Shown here: positions 1 through 11,300 of the stretch, in pieces
Position numbering within the stretch: the stretch's first letter is position 1
Layout: the number at the start of each line of letters is the position of its first letter
Assembly (NCBI GenBank): GCA_002342785.1
Contig: DDQV01000122.1
Coordinates: 23,619 to 87,618 of the forward strand
Reading direction: 5' to 3'
Source: Fusobacteriaceae bacterium UBA2433
GTDB taxonomy: Bacteria; Fusobacteriota; Fusobacteriia; Fusobacteriales; Fusobacteriaceae
Length of the DNA: 64,000 bases
Notes under the pieces: generated by a model
Database searches by the model: none
Told to the model about the DNA's origin: nothing
The model's input: the letters and a program-made list of their open reading frames with translations, nothing else
Position numbers and translations under genes: made by a program

Positions 1-181
1 CTTTAGCTTTTACCCTTTGGAACATCCCTCCTTTTTTACTAAGTTTACTTTTTTTACTAGCTTTTACTAAGATTAATTTTTCTTGTCTCAATAATTTTTT
101 TAATTCTACAGGAGAACTAGCTTCCATCTCTCCATCTGTTTTTTTACCATGACTATCTAGGGCAATATATTTATATAACAT
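1..181 (-). CDS. Type II secretion/type IV pilus platform protein GspF/PilC, N-terminal part (truncated by window edge)
   Basis: The first 60 residues of a protein that starts MLYKYIALDSHGKKTDGEME, the usual opening of the GspF/PilC family (Y-x-A-x-D-x-x-G-K-x-x-x-G). These polytopic inner-membrane proteins form the platform on which the GspE/PilB motor acts to extend a pilus or pseudopilus. The gene runs off the left edge of the window, so the transmembrane part cannot be seen. It follows the ATPase gene by 23 bases, the normal order for a T2SS/T4P operon. Whether it belongs to a pilus, a competence or a secretion system cannot be decided from this fragment. Confidence 0.85.
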   Translation of the reverse strand, partial: MLYKYIALDSHGKKTDGEMEASSPVELKKLLRQEKLILVKASKKSKLSKKGGMFQRVKAK

Positions 182-204
182 AATCCACACTCCAACCTAT
201 TTTT

Positions 205-1929
205 TTATGATAAAGTAACTCTCATCACCTCGTCTAAACTAGTTACTCCTAATATTGCTTTTTTTATTCCTGAATCTCTTAGAGTATCCATCCCTTTTTT
301 TATTGCTAGATCTTTTATCTCTATACTAGTTGTAGTTTCAGAGATAAGATTTTTCATCTCATCATCGACTTCTAATATCTCATATATAACACTTCTTCCC
401 TTATAACCTGTGTTATTACATTTTGAACAACCAGCTCCTATTTTAAAATCTACATCTCTATAATCATCTTTATTTATACCCATAGCTAATAATTTTTTAT
501 TTGCTTCATCATCTGTTTCTATACAATGAGGACAAATTTTTCTAACTAATCTTTGAGCTATAATCATAGATACAGAAGCAGAGATCAAAAATGCTTCTAC
601 ACCCATATTTAATAATCTATGGATTGTTGCAGAGGAATCATTTGTATGAAGAGTTGATAAAACTAGATGTCCTGTCAAAGCTGCTTTAATAGAGATCTCT
701 GCAGTTTCTCCATCTCTTATCTCCCCTACCATTATGATATCTGGATCTTGTCTCAAAAAACTTCTAAGAGTAGCAGCAAAGGTTAATCCTATATCTGGTC
801 TACATTGTACTTGATTTATTCCTTCTAATTCATATTCTACTGGATCTTCTGCTGTGGATATGTTTACATGTTCCTCATTTAATTTATCTAATATAGAATA
901 TAAAGTTGTAGATTTTCCAGATCCAGTAGGCCCTGTCACTAATATAATTCCATATGGATCTTTAATTATTCTATTTATTGTTTTTAATGCTTTTTCATCA
1001 TAACCTAAACTAGCCAGATCTAATTGAACAGATCCCCTATCTAATATCCTCATTACTACCTTTTCTCCATGGATAGTTTTTAGAGTTGACACACGAAAAT
1101 CAACTTGTCTATCACCCATTTTTATCCTAAATCTTCCATCTTGTGGGAGTCTTTTTTCCGATATATCTAGATCACACATAATTTTTATCCTAGATACTAT
1201 TGCATTCATAATATGTTTAGGCATTTTTTTTACAGTTATTAACAGCCCGTCTAATCTATATCTTATCCTTATCTCTTTTTCATAAGGTTCTATATGGATA
1301 TCACTGGCTTGCAATTTTACAGCTTTTACTATTATAGCATTTACACCTTTTACTACAGGTGCACTATCAGAACCCAAACTAGTAACTATATCTTCATCTT
1401 TACTGATATCCTCAATCTCTATATCTTCCTCTGCAAATTTATTTAATTCCTCTAAGACACTATCTGTTTGAGTCTCTGTTTTCAAATCTTTTTTATGAAT
1501 ATACCTTTCTAAATACTCAATTATATTAGTTTTCATTGCAAGTACTGGTTTAATAATCATATTGGTTTTCATTTGTAGTTCATCTATTAGAAATGTATCT
1601 TTTGGATTTTCCATGGCTATCATGAGTTTTTTTCCATTTATTCGTAAGGGAAGAACAACTTTTTCTCTCATATATCCTTCCGGCAAGATTGATAACACAT
1701 CTAATTTTAAATCTTTTTCATCTATGACTTTTACCTTTACTCTATTTTGTTCTCCTAAGGCATCTAACATATTTTCCCCATCTAAATAACCCATCTTTAT
1801 GAGAATTTCACCTAATTTTTCTTTAGTTTTTTTCTGTTCTTCCAATGCTTCTTCTAAGGAAGCTCTTGTTATTAGATTTTTTTCTACCAGAATTTCTCCG
1901 ATCCCTTGCCTTCTTTTCACTACTACCAT
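205..1929 (-). CDS. GspE/PilB family assembly ATPase
   Basis: A 574-residue AAA-like ATPase that powers assembly of a type IV pilus or type II secretion pseudopilus at the inner membrane. The N-terminal ~150 residues are a GspE/MshE N domain. The catalytic core has Walker A GPTGSGKST near residue 331, a Walker B/His-box region (RQDPDIIMVGEIRD, TGHLVLSTLHTND), and a C-terminal zinc module with CPHC near 465 and CSKC near 501, typical of PilB/GspE and absent from retraction ATPases of the PilT type. An upstream in-frame ATG exists at 1953, but AGAGGGG lies six bases before the ATG at 1929, which I take as the start. It follows the giant vWA genes by about 125 bases on the same strand and may be cotranscribed with them. 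Confidence 0.93.
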   Translation of the reverse strand: MVVVKRRQGIGEILVEKNLITRASLEEALEEQKKTKEKLGEILIKMGYLDGENMLDALGEQNRVKVKVIDEKDLKLDVLSILPEGYMREKVVLPLRINGKKLMIAMENPKDTFLIDELQMKTNMIIKPVLAMKTNIIEYLERYIHKKDLKTETQTDSVLEELNKFAEEDIEIEDISKDEDIVTSLGSDSAPVVKGVNAIIVKAVKLQASDIHIEPYEKEIRIRYRLDGLLITVKKMPKHIMNAIVSRIKIMCDLDISEKRLPQDGRFRIKMGDRQVDFRVSTLKTIHGEKVVMRILDRGSVQLDLASLGYDEKALKTINRIIKDPYGIILVTGPTGSGKSTTLYSILDKLNEEHVNISTAEDPVEYELEGINQVQCRPDIGLTFAATLRSFLRQDPDIIMVGEIRDGETAEISIKAALTGHLVLSTLHTNDSSATIHRLLNMGVEAFLISASVSMIIAQRLVRKICPHCIETDDEANKKLLAMGINKDDYRDVDFKIGAGCSKCNNTGYKGRSVIYEILEVDDEMKNLISETTTSIEIKDLAIKKGMDTLRDSGIKKAILGVTSLDEVMRVTLS

Positions 1930-2055
1930 AATTGTCCCCTCTGTTAAAGTCATTACTTACTTTTATATCTTATATAATATATTATAATTGTCTTTTTTTC
2001 TACCCCTCACCTATAATTAACTTAATTTTCTAAATTATAATTTTATTTTTATTTT

Positions 2056-5000
2056 TTATTCACTATTTCTATCTAAGATACTCTCTAATATAAGTTTACT
2101 ATCACTTCCTTCACCGATTATCCTTATCTTACTTTCCCTTTGTTTTGTTTGATTTTCAACTGTAGCTTTAATCCCTAAAGATTTTGTGGGTATAAAATAA
2201 ATTTTTGAAAAAATTTTTTCATGTCCCAATCTATCCCAAACTGTAATTTTTAAATCTCCGCGACTTCCTCCATTAAATTTAGAAGTATCTATCTCTATCG
2301 TATTATCTATAGACTTACCTTGTATTGTAGAAAAACTATTTCCATTAAGACCATTTGAATTTTTCCCACTATTACCTGAATCTACTATTTTTCCTCCTAT
2401 AGTAAAGACATAACTATATCCATCTATTCCAACTAATTCTTTAAATAAAGATAGATCTATCTCGATCTTTTCTTCTACTATATCTCCAATGATTTTATCT
2501 TGTAGATAGGAAGTATTCACCCTGGTATCTAATATAAATTTAAATTTTACATCATCTCCCTCGACTCCCGATATACTTATTGGAGTAACTAAAATAACAT
2601 TCATAGAATCTATTAGAAATTTATTATATCTGTCATCTATCTTGATCTCATTTGTAGAAGTTTCTAAAATATCAAGTAATAGATCTATATTTTTGTTTAT
2701 ATATATTTTTAAATATCTTATATCTGCACCTGTTCCATAAATTTTAGCAAATATAACCGGATTTATTGTTAATGAACCAGGTCCTCCCTTAGTGAACTTA
2801 TATATCTCTCCATTATAGTTCACACTCAGATCTTTATCCCCAACTCTTTGAGTAGTTATATTTTCTCGACTTTTCACCTCTTCATAAACTTTCAAAGTCA
2901 CATCTTTTGGTTTACTATTGTTTAGGGTAAGTATTTCTTTTCTTATTATTTCATTTCCTGCTTTATCTTCTCCCTTTATATAAAATTCTATATCTCTTTC
3001 AATTTTACTAGGATCTTTTATTACAAAGTTATAAGTAACAGTATAAGTATCGATTAAACTTGTGTCTTCAGACCTTTTTATAGTTCCTACTAAGGAATCT
3101 ATCATATCTAGATCTTCTATTTCTAATAAATATCCGCCTTTTTCTTTTTCCCCAATCTCTTGTAGATACAAATTAAAATCTTTTATATCAAACGAAACTT
3201 CTATCTGATCTTTATCTTTTACATAGGTAACATTACTATTATCTACACTGTTAACCTTATATTTTTTCATAAATGTTTTATTTATTATAGATACATTAGA
3301 TATCTCTGGAGCTATTGTATCTACCACAATAGTAGTTTTAGCTAATGGAGTCTTATCATAATTTAGATCTAATATCTTATCAAAATTATTTTCACAGTAA
3401 TCATCTATACTAATTAACTTACCACTCTTACTCATCCCATAGACCTTACCTATATATTCTCCATCTGTTTTATGTTTTTGATCTATCTCAATCTCTCCAT
3501 CTGTTTCTTTTATTCCTCCTGTATAAAATCCTTTAGGAGAATAGTGATAAAAAGTTGAAACTCCATAATAACTATTATTTAAATCTAGATCAGCTTTTGT
3601 TTTATTATATTTAAAGGCCAATATTCCACTCAGATATCGATCATCTACCTTACTTAGTTCTATATTATAATTTTCATTGACATAATATTTTCCATCTGAT
3701 AGATGAACAGCTATAGGATCATCATTTTTATCTAATATTGATATCTCAGGTACTATCTCTGTATTATCAATCTTTAATATATCAAATTTTTGATCTCCTA
3801 TATTTCCATAATTATCCTCCATAGTATTTCTAATACTTATAGTTTCGCAACTATCCTTTATTTTTATTTTTTCCCATCTAACTTTAAATTTATGTTTTCC
3901 TTCTTTTTCTATTATAGGTATCCCCCATCCTATATTTCCTATATTTCTATAGATATTATTTTTATTTAAATTTTTATCTTCCACTGTTAAAGTTATATCT
4001 ATTAGATCTCCTGTTTTTACACAACTTCCTGAATAATTTAAAATAGAACTAAATTTTGTGCTATTATCTATACTATATCCAGAATAATTATCTATCTCTG
4101 TATCTGTAAATAATTTATTACCATCTACTCTAACCATAGATTTAAAAAACTCTTTCAATGTTGTGTTTACTAATTTTATCTCGGTTATCATAGGAGGTGT
4201 TAGATCTATTTCAACATCTTCTAAGATCTTAGTTTCGGTAAATAGATCGTTAGTTGCTGTAGCTTCTAAATTAATATATTCTATAGGTATCTCATCTAAC
4301 TTCCCATCTCTTATTATATCCATCTCTTTATCGGTTAAAACAACTTTAAATTCATACCATCCATCTTCACCCAAACTCATATCTATACTATCTTTATTTC
4401 TATTAAATAATAAGGTCCCATCAGTTTTTAATATATTTAAATTATAATCTTTAATTATATCTTGGATGATTATATCTTCTCCATCACCATTAGTTTCATA
4501 GTATCTAGATCTAGCTAAAAATTTTATAACTCCCCTTTTATCTACTATATTTAATTTAGGACAACTTCCAACTGGATCTTTGAACTCTACAACTATTTTT
4601 TTTCCTTGAACAGTGTATTGTCTATCCTCTATCTTAGCTTTTTTATTATCTATAGGATCATCTAAATTTTTTACTACTTTATCCATAGGAACATAATTTT
4701 TTCCATCAATTCCAACTAGATCTATCAATTTAAAATCTACTGTTCTTGTAGTTCCATCATATTTATTAAATGGTGTAATATAAGATAATCTCCATCTTTG
4801 AACAATTCCTATATTATTTATAGATTCTAATAAGGCCCCCCTTACATTTTCACCATCTTGTCCCATCTCATACATAAAAAAATTATTTTCCGTATTATAA
4901 AGTTTAAAATCAGTATGATATACGTCGGCTCTATCTGATGGATCTATCCCTAATATAGGTATTTCACGATCATCCCACTCCTCCCAATAACTATTATTTT

Positions 5001-6438
5001 TATTTATTCCCCAAGAATATTTATATCCTAGATTTGGTACTCCTTCATCTTTATATCTTGTTAAAATCAAATTTGTATCTATAGCTGTATTTCCCCTTCT
5101 TTTAACATGAAATAATCCTACTAACTTTATATTATTAGCCATCCCATTATATGTAAAATTTAGTTTGGAATATAATTTTTCTAACACATTCTCATGATCA
5201 TATCCAATAGATTCTAAAGTATTTTTTCCAAACTTATCTCTCGTATCCATATTTTCATCTGTCAAAAATATTATCATTTTTTCCGACGGTATATCTCCAT
5301 CATTACTTTCATCTGTTATATTCCCTGAAGAGTCTAAATATCTTCCATTAGCACGAATTTTTTTTATAGCATAATGAATTCCCCAAGCACTATTTTCTTG
5401 ACCATGTAAATATCCTAATTCTGTTTTTATATTACTAAATGCATCTATCAATTCGTCTAACTCTTTTTCTTTTTTATTTTCATAATTTACTTGCCCTAGG
5501 GTAGATCCATCAAACCATTTTTCCTTGTAGATTGCCATATAATTATCATTCTCATAACTATATATTTTTTCATTCCAATCTCCTATTCTATCACTTGTTT
5601 GCTCTGGTCCAAAGGTAATCAAATTATATTTTACATCAAATCCCTTGCTATAGAGTTTCTCACCAAAAACTCTTAATCCATCTTTTATAGCATCTACTTT
5701 TTGTTGCATATACTTTGAGTTATCAATTACAAATACTATATCGAGGGGAAATAAAATATTTTTTTTAGTCGATTCCTTTAATATTATTTTTTTATCTTCT
5801 TCTATACCTTTTTTTTCTTCTGTTTCCTCATTTTTCTCAGCTATCTTGGAATTTGGTAAAAGATTTGACCTAAGGTTATCTGTAGTTAATTTTATCTTTC
5901 TTTCCATCTTAGTCATAAAATCTATATCTACTTGAATCCCTTCATTACTAGTAGAAGTAGTTATACAATCTATCTTATAGATATTATTTTCCTTATCAAA
6001 TTTCTCACTATCTATATTTTCTGTATCTATATAAAATGAATCATAATCTTCATTTGTAATAATCTTATAGTTTCCATCATGACCGTTTTTTACTGTATAA
6101 AGTTGAATCATATATTCTCCTATGGGTAATCCTTTTATCTCTATATTTTTATTGGAATATTTATACGATATTATCGTATTTAAAAATTTTAATTCTTTAT
6201 CTACCCTAGGATCTATAATTATATCTATATAATCTTTATTGTAACAACTATCTGTATCTTCCAAAAGAAAAGCTTTCATCTTCAAAGTTCCCACACTAAT
6301 TTCTTCATCTCCTATAACTATCATCTTTTCATCATTTAAATTATTTATAGGATTGATATTTCTATATGGATTCCAAGAATATTTAGGAAGCTCTGCTGTA
6401 TATATCTTTTTTTCTACCATATAATCTAAATTTTCCAT
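2056..6438 (-). CDS. Giant vWA/Ig-like surface protein, downstream part of a gene split by an in-frame TGA
   Basis: A 1460-residue open frame homologous to the C-terminal half of the 2845-residue protein at 8336-16873. It has a KYSWNPYR motif near residue 19, a vWA domain around residues 225-400 (FPLDIVFVIDNS, LITFGPEQ, WFDGS, MIIFLTDENMD), then long Ig/cadherin-like beta-rich segments with DKAGNE-type motifs, and ends close to a KQRESKI segment. The MIDAS motif DxSxS reads D-N-S-K-Y, so the last metal-binding serine is replaced. As written it has no signal peptide. The frame is continuous with the gene at 6529-8193: 31 in-frame codons that still align with the paralogue join the TGA to this ATG. 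AAAGG about ten bases before the ATG could permit reinitiation. It is therefore either the 3' part of a pseudogene, a readthrough product, or a separate cytoplasmic product; the first two seem likelier. Confidence 0.7.
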   Translation of the reverse strand: MENLDYMVEKKIYTAELPKYSWNPYRNINPINNLNDEKMIVIGDEEISVGTLKMKAFLLEDTDSCYNKDYIDIIIDPRVDKELKFLNTIISYKYSNKNIEIKGLPIGEYMIQLYTVKNGHDGNYKIITNEDYDSFYIDTENIDSEKFDKENNIYKIDCITTSTSNEGIQVDIDFMTKMERKIKLTTDNLRSNLLPNSKIAEKNEETEEKKGIEEDKKIILKESTKKNILFPLDIVFVIDNSKYMQQKVDAIKDGLRVFGEKLYSKGFDVKYNLITFGPEQTSDRIGDWNEKIYSYENDNYMAIYKEKWFDGSTLGQVNYENKKEKELDELIDAFSNIKTELGYLHGQENSAWGIHYAIKKIRANGRYLDSSGNITDESNDGDIPSEKMIIFLTDENMDTRDKFGKNTLESIGYDHENVLEKLYSKLNFTYNGMANNIKLVGLFHVKRRGNTAIDTNLILTRYKDEGVPNLGYKYSWGINKNNSYWEEWDDREIPILGIDPSDRADVYHTDFKLYNTENNFFMYEMGQDGENVRGALLESINNIGIVQRWRLSYITPFNKYDGTTRTVDFKLIDLVGIDGKNYVPMDKVVKNLDDPIDNKKAKIEDRQYTVQGKKIVVEFKDPVGSCPKLNIVDKRGVIKFLARSRYYETNGDGEDIIIQDIIKDYNLNILKTDGTLLFNRNKDSIDMSLGEDGWYEFKVVLTDKEMDIIRDGKLDEIPIEYINLEATATNDLFTETKILEDVEIDLTPPMITEIKLVNTTLKEFFKSMVRVDGNKLFTDTEIDNYSGYSIDNSTKFSSILNYSGSCVKTGDLIDITLTVEDKNLNKNNIYRNIGNIGWGIPIIEKEGKHKFKVRWEKIKIKDSCETISIRNTMEDNYGNIGDQKFDILKIDNTEIVPEISILDKNDDPIAVHLSDGKYYVNENYNIELSKVDDRYLSGILAFKYNKTKADLDLNNSYYGVSTFYHYSPKGFYTGGIKETDGEIEIDQKHKTDGEYIGKVYGMSKSGKLISIDDYCENNFDKILDLNYDKTPLAKTTIVVDTIAPEISNVSIINKTFMKKYKVNSVDNSNVTYVKDKDQIEVSFDIKDFNLYLQEIGEKEKGGYLLEIEDLDMIDSLVGTIKRSEDTSLIDTYTVTYNFVIKDPSKIERDIEFYIKGEDKAGNEIIRKEILTLNNSKPKDVTLKVYEEVKSRENITTQRVGDKDLSVNYNGEIYKFTKGGPGSLTINPVIFAKIYGTGADIRYLKIYINKNIDLLLDILETSTNEIKIDDRYNKFLIDSMNVILVTPISISGVEGDDVKFKFILDTRVNTSYLQDKIIGDIVEEKIEIDLSLFKELVGIDGYSYVFTIGGKIVDSGNSGKNSNGLNGNSFSTIQGKSIDNTIEIDTSKFNGGSRGDLKITVWDRLGHEKIFSKIYFIPTKSLGIKATVENQTKQRESKIRIIGEGSDSKLILESILDRNSE

Positions 6439-6528
6439 TATTTCTTTACCTTTAGGTTTCTTTAAAATTCTAAATATAATTTTATCATAGTTTAATATTA
6501 CTCCATTTGTATTTTGAAATCCTTCACT

Positions 6529-6531
6529 TCA
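6529..6531 (-). other. In-frame TGA at a conserved Trp position
   Basis: Codons read TAT AGC TGA AGT GAA GGA here and TAT AGA TGG AAT GAA GGT in the paralogue near 13185-13203. The distance from this stop to the downstream ATG is a multiple of three and the codons between still encode paralogue-like sequence (NTNGVILNYDKIIFR against NTNGEILSYDKVIFR). One G-to-A change would make the stop. Confidence 0.85.
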
Positions 6532-8193
6532 GCTATACACAACCTTATTTTTAATATTTTCAACTTGTTCTAACCCCTGCCCCATATCATCTGTATAAAA
6601 TTCTAATTTAAAATTGTTATCACCTATTAATTCACCCTTAGTTTCTGAAATAATTTTTTCTATCATTATTCCTTCTACATCTTCATCTACTAAATATCTC
6701 CACCTATTATTATAAAATCTAAATCTATTTATAAACTTATAATCTCCTCCTGACAAATATCCTTTTAATGTTGTTTCATAATCTACAGATTTTATCTGTC
6801 GATATCCACATCTTTCTGGAGTTAATATCCTATCTTTTATTTGATAGCTTTGATCTTTCAGCTGATAATCTTTCCTTTTTCCTGAACTATCTAAAGATTC
6901 AAAAATTATCCACTGCTTAGGATATTCGTCATATTTTTCCTCTATGGTAGGTTCAATATATATTCCAACTTGTTGTTGTTTTATAAGATCCTTTCCCTCT
7001 ATCTCAAATGAAACTTCCCTTTGATCTCCTTTTTTTTCTATAAAATCACTTTCATAACTTCCTTCCCATCTATATACATATTTTTTATTATTTTCATCTA
7101 TTGTTATTTGGTCATCTACAACTTTATAATTAGTTCTACCTATATTTATACAAGTTCCACTGAGACTAATAGGAGTAGATATAATTATATCTGAAACTGT
7201 ATTTACAGGTATCTTTCTTTTTTCAGTTATATTTTTTAATTTTATTTGAGGTAATTTTTTTGAAGTCAGAGTTATTATATTTAGTTTTATATCTTTATAG
7301 TTAGATATATCTATATCTTCTAACCATCCTATATTTTCAACCTCTATAGAACTTTGATTTTTTCCATAAAAAGTCAGAGTACTTTCATGGGTAACTACTA
7401 CATAGTTTCCAATATTATTATTATTTTTATATCTAAGGGTATATAGATCTAAATTATAAGATCTTTTATCTTCTAATCCAATAAGTTCAAACTTACCATC
7501 TATATATCTTCCTGTTATTCCATCTTTAACTATTTTTTGCTGAATTTTATTATCTTCAAATACAAAATCTATATAATCATCTTTTTCATAAAAATTTTTT
7601 AAATTATCTTTCTCTTCTATTTTTTTTATAGGACGAATTTCATTTATTTTTTCCCCTAAATAGAGTCTATAGACCACCTCTTGATATTTGTATGCTATAA
7701 GATGCTCTAACTTATATTCATCATCATAGAAAAAAGTATTTTTAGAATTTTCAAGATCTTCTTCCCTAAAATTAGTTATAGAAGAAGGCACAACATAACT
7801 TTCATCTATCATTTTTTTATATGTTGGGATATCTTTTCTATCATCTATTTTTGTTAAACTAAAAGTAGATTCTTTTGGTTTTTCTTTATTTTTTTTTAAT
7901 TTGAATTCCACCATAGGCCTATTAATACCTTCATATCTATAACGTTTATTTTCAATCTTACTAAATTCAGATTTATCATAAGTAGAATCTGAATTTAAAA
8001 ATTCTTTTAAACTCATATCTCCTATTTCAATTGAAAATACAGAATGTTCATTTTCTAAATCTAATCCATCTATAATATACTGATCAGATTTAACTAAGTT
8101 ATCTTTAGCTATCTGAGAATATATATATTGATCACTAGAAAATATTACAACACTTAAAAATAAAAATAAAAACAATACCCACAAACCCTTCAT
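6529..8193 (-). CDS. Giant vWA surface protein, upstream secreted part ending at an in-frame TGA
   Basis: A 554-residue frame with a signal peptide (MKGLWVLFLFLFLSVVIFSS) followed by DQYIYSQI, the same opening as each repeat of the neighbouring giant protein. Residues ~21-278 (bases 7360-8133) are one copy of the ~255-residue repeat, with the FRLY, IRPIKKIE, VFE, YTLRY and YVVVTHE landmarks. Residues ~280-550 match the linker segment of the paralogue (WLEDIDIS, YVYRWEGSYE, IYIEP, DRILTPE, FYTDD). It stops at TGA just where the paralogue has TGG (VTYRWNEG against VVYS-stop-SEG). GAGGGGG lies nine bases before the ATG. The product alone would be a secreted fragment lacking the vWA domain. Confidence 0.72.
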   Translation of the reverse strand: MKGLWVLFLFLFLSVVIFSSDQYIYSQIAKDNLVKSDQYIIDGLDLENEHSVFSIEIGDMSLKEFLNSDSTYDKSEFSKIENKRYRYEGINRPMVEFKLKKNKEKPKESTFSLTKIDDRKDIPTYKKMIDESYVVPSSITNFREEDLENSKNTFFYDDEYKLEHLIAYKYQEVVYRLYLGEKINEIRPIKKIEEKDNLKNFYEKDDYIDFVFEDNKIQQKIVKDGITGRYIDGKFELIGLEDKRSYNLDLYTLRYKNNNNIGNYVVVTHESTLTFYGKNQSSIEVENIGWLEDIDISNYKDIKLNIITLTSKKLPQIKLKNITEKRKIPVNTVSDIIISTPISLSGTCINIGRTNYKVVDDQITIDENNKKYVYRWEGSYESDFIEKKGDQREVSFEIEGKDLIKQQQVGIYIEPTIEEKYDEYPKQWIIFESLDSSGKRKDYQLKDQSYQIKDRILTPERCGYRQIKSVDYETTLKGYLSGGDYKFINRFRFYNNRWRYLVDEDVEGIMIEKIISETKGELIGDNNFKLEFYTDDMGQGLEQVENIKNKVVYS

Positions 8194-8270
8194 AATTTAA
8201 AACCCCCTCATAAACTTTTATTATCTCTATACTATCCTTTTTTTTATTTCCTTTTCGTTATAAAATAAAT

Positions 8271-8301
8271 AGACTAGAAACATATTTTATGTTTCTAGTC
8301 T
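8271..8301 (-). terminator. Terminator after the 2845-residue protein gene
   Basis: Thirteen-base perfect arms (AGACTAGAAACAT and its complement) around a five-base loop, followed on the minus strand by ATTTATTTTAT. It lies 34 bases after the stop of the giant gene, so the split paralogue downstream would need its own promoter or readthrough. Confidence 0.75.
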
Positions 8302-8335
8302 ATAAACTATAATTTTATTTATTTTTATCTATCTT

Positions 8336-11300
8336 TTAATCTTCATTACTTCCATCTATACTATTTTCTATACTAAACTTACTATCATCTGTATCTCCAA
8401 ATATATTTACTTTACTCTTTCTCTGTTTTGCTTCATCTTCTATTGTTGATGTTATTCCAGTAGGCTTAGTAGGAATAAAATAAGTTTTATCAAAAGTTTT
8501 TTCATTTCCTAATCTATCATAGACAGTAAAAGATAAAGTTCCTTTTGCTCCCCCTATAAAATCAGAAGTATCAATTATCTTAATTCCACTTATAGAATTA
8601 CCACTAATAGTAGTAGATGTTTTTCCTTCTAAGTCACTTTCAACAACTTTTTCAGAAGTTTTTCCTTCTACAGTAAAGATATATTCATATCCTTCTACAC
8701 CTGATAGCTCCTCTATCTTAGAAAGATCTATCTCAACATTTTTACCATTCATACTTCCTATTATTTCATTATTTAAATAAGAGGTATTTACCTTAGTATC
8801 CACTACAAATTTAAATTCTTTAGGATTTCCCTCTACACTTGATACATTTATAGGAGTAACCCTTACTTCATTAACTCCTTCACCAAAACCAAAAGTAACT
8901 TCTATTACTTTTTCCTCGTCACCACCTGATACTTTTATAATTTTTTCCCCTTCTATCCTTCCATCTTTACCTATTGTTTGTATCTTTAATTTTCCTATCT
9001 TTTCATCTTCAGAACTACTCGATGGAATAGTCACATAGATCCCTGGATTTGGGTTATTTGATCCCAACCCTCCCTTAGTAAATTTATATCCATCTTCTAT
9101 TATATTTGATTTTTCCTTTTGATAAAGTTCTTCATAGGTATTTATCTTAATATCCCTTGGTATACTTATAGTAACTTCTTTTGTTGTTTCATTTCCAGCC
9201 TTATCTACAACTACTATTGTAACCTTTACTGACCCACCATCTTTTAAATCACTTCTTTTAACTTTTAATGAATAAATTATAGGGTTTGAACTATCATTAA
9301 AGGTTCCAATCTCTTCATTGTTTTTCCCTAATAATTTGTGTCCCCCTTGTCCTTCTATAAACTCATTATTATTATAATTAAAATCTTCTATCTTAAAAGA
9401 TAGATCAAAGTAATAATAATTTTCAATATCCTGATCTGAACTTTCAATTGATTCTTTTATTGGTAAACTAATAATTCTAGGAGCTATTGTGTCTACCCTA
9501 ATTACAATATTTTCTCCACCTAAATTATCCCCCATTATTGTTTTGAAATCATTACTAGAATAATCTGTAATATCTTTTAATTTACCACTAATATTCATTC
9601 CATAAATTTTAGATCTATATTCTCCATCTGTCAAATGACTATCAGAGGTATCTATACTTACAGGAATAACACTACCTTCCTCTCCTCCTAAGTAAACATT
9701 TTCATCTCCATCTAACTTATAATAATATTCTGAATCTCCATAATATATTTTATTGCCATCTTCATCTGTTTTTGAATCTGCTTTAGTTTTATCATAATTT
9801 AATATTCCTATTCCAGCTAATAGATCTTTATTAGTAGTCCCTAAATCAATACTATAGTTGGAATTTACATAGTATATCTCTTCTATAGGTTCTATATCTT
9901 TTACTGTTGGAACTACTTCTATATCATTATTATCTACATTTAAAATTTTTCCCTCTTGAGAAGCTTCAATTTCATATTCATTTTTAATATTATTAATTAC
10001 TTTTATTTCAGAATCTGAAACACTTATTTCATACCAAGTAACTTTAAATTTATTTGTTTCATCTTCTGAATCTGATGAAATCTCTATTATACTTGGTTTT
10101 ATATCTATAAGATCACTACCTTGATAAATTTTTATCCCCTTTAAAATATTATTTTGATAAAGATTTTTTCCCTCTACTATTAATTCAATAGATATTTTAT
10201 CTCCAGATTTTCCAGTACTTCCAGTTGTCGGCAGACCAAAACTTTCCTCTACTTCATGATCATATCCTGAATATTTCAATATATCATCGGAAGAAAAAGT
10301 TTTATCTTTATCTAGTGAATACATTGTATCTAAAAAATTAAAGAGAGTTTTATTTACTAGAGTTACATCTGTAATTAAGGGAGTAGATAGATCTACTATT
10401 ACATCTGTTAATATCTCTGTTTTGTTAAATAAATCAGTGACTATAGTCGCTTCTAAATTAATTTTTTCTGTTGATTTTACAGTTGTTGATTCTTTTAGTA
10501 TATCCATCTCTTCATCTGTTAATATAGCCTTAAATTCATACCAACCTTGATCTCCAAATGTATCGGTCAAAGTATCTGTTGAATCAGATAGTTCTTTTAA
10601 CTTAGTGTTACTGATTTTTAACTCTATCCCCTCATCATTTGTTCCACTCAATAATTTTTTTAATCCTAGGTCTCCTAATTTTATCCTATATATATTTTCT
10701 TCAGATTTTTCAAAATCTGTATTCCCTAAAAATTCATCCAATAAATCAGATGTTTCAGAACTATTATTAAGTTCATACCAAGTATCAGATCTATCAGATA
10801 CAATTGCTTTAAATTTATCTTTTTCAATATTAATATTAGTTTTATCTACTATTAAATTTAATGTTGTAGAAGATTTTGTAGTATTCCCACTAATAATAGC
10901 TTCTTTTTCAAAATTTGTTAATTCTACTTTATAGTTTTGATCTTCATCTATAGTATATCTCGCCTTATCAATATATTCTAAGATATCTACATTAGAGTTA
11001 TTTGTAATTGTTACATCAGATTTCACCCTTCCTGCTAAAGCTTGAGAGATTAAATTTTTAGTAACTCTATTTTCTAGCCAACCTTCATCAGATAAACTCA
11101 TCGTAATATTCTTTGGACTAAATAAAAAGTTATTATTACTATCTAATACATCTAACTTATATTCATTTATCATTTTTTCTACAACAATAGGTTTATTATC
11201 TTCATCGAATTCATTATACCTTGCTTTCCCTCTAAAAGTTATTCTGCCATTACCCTCTACTAAATTTAATTTTAAATTATCTACACTTGGATCTTTAAAT

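Noticed and set aside
6529..6531. Selenocysteine or Trp decoding of the TGA
   Set aside because: The paralogue has Trp, not Cys, at this position, no SECIS-like hairpin is evident just downstream, and the tRNA-Trp in the window has a normal CCA anticodon. Readthrough remains possible but specific recoding is not supported.
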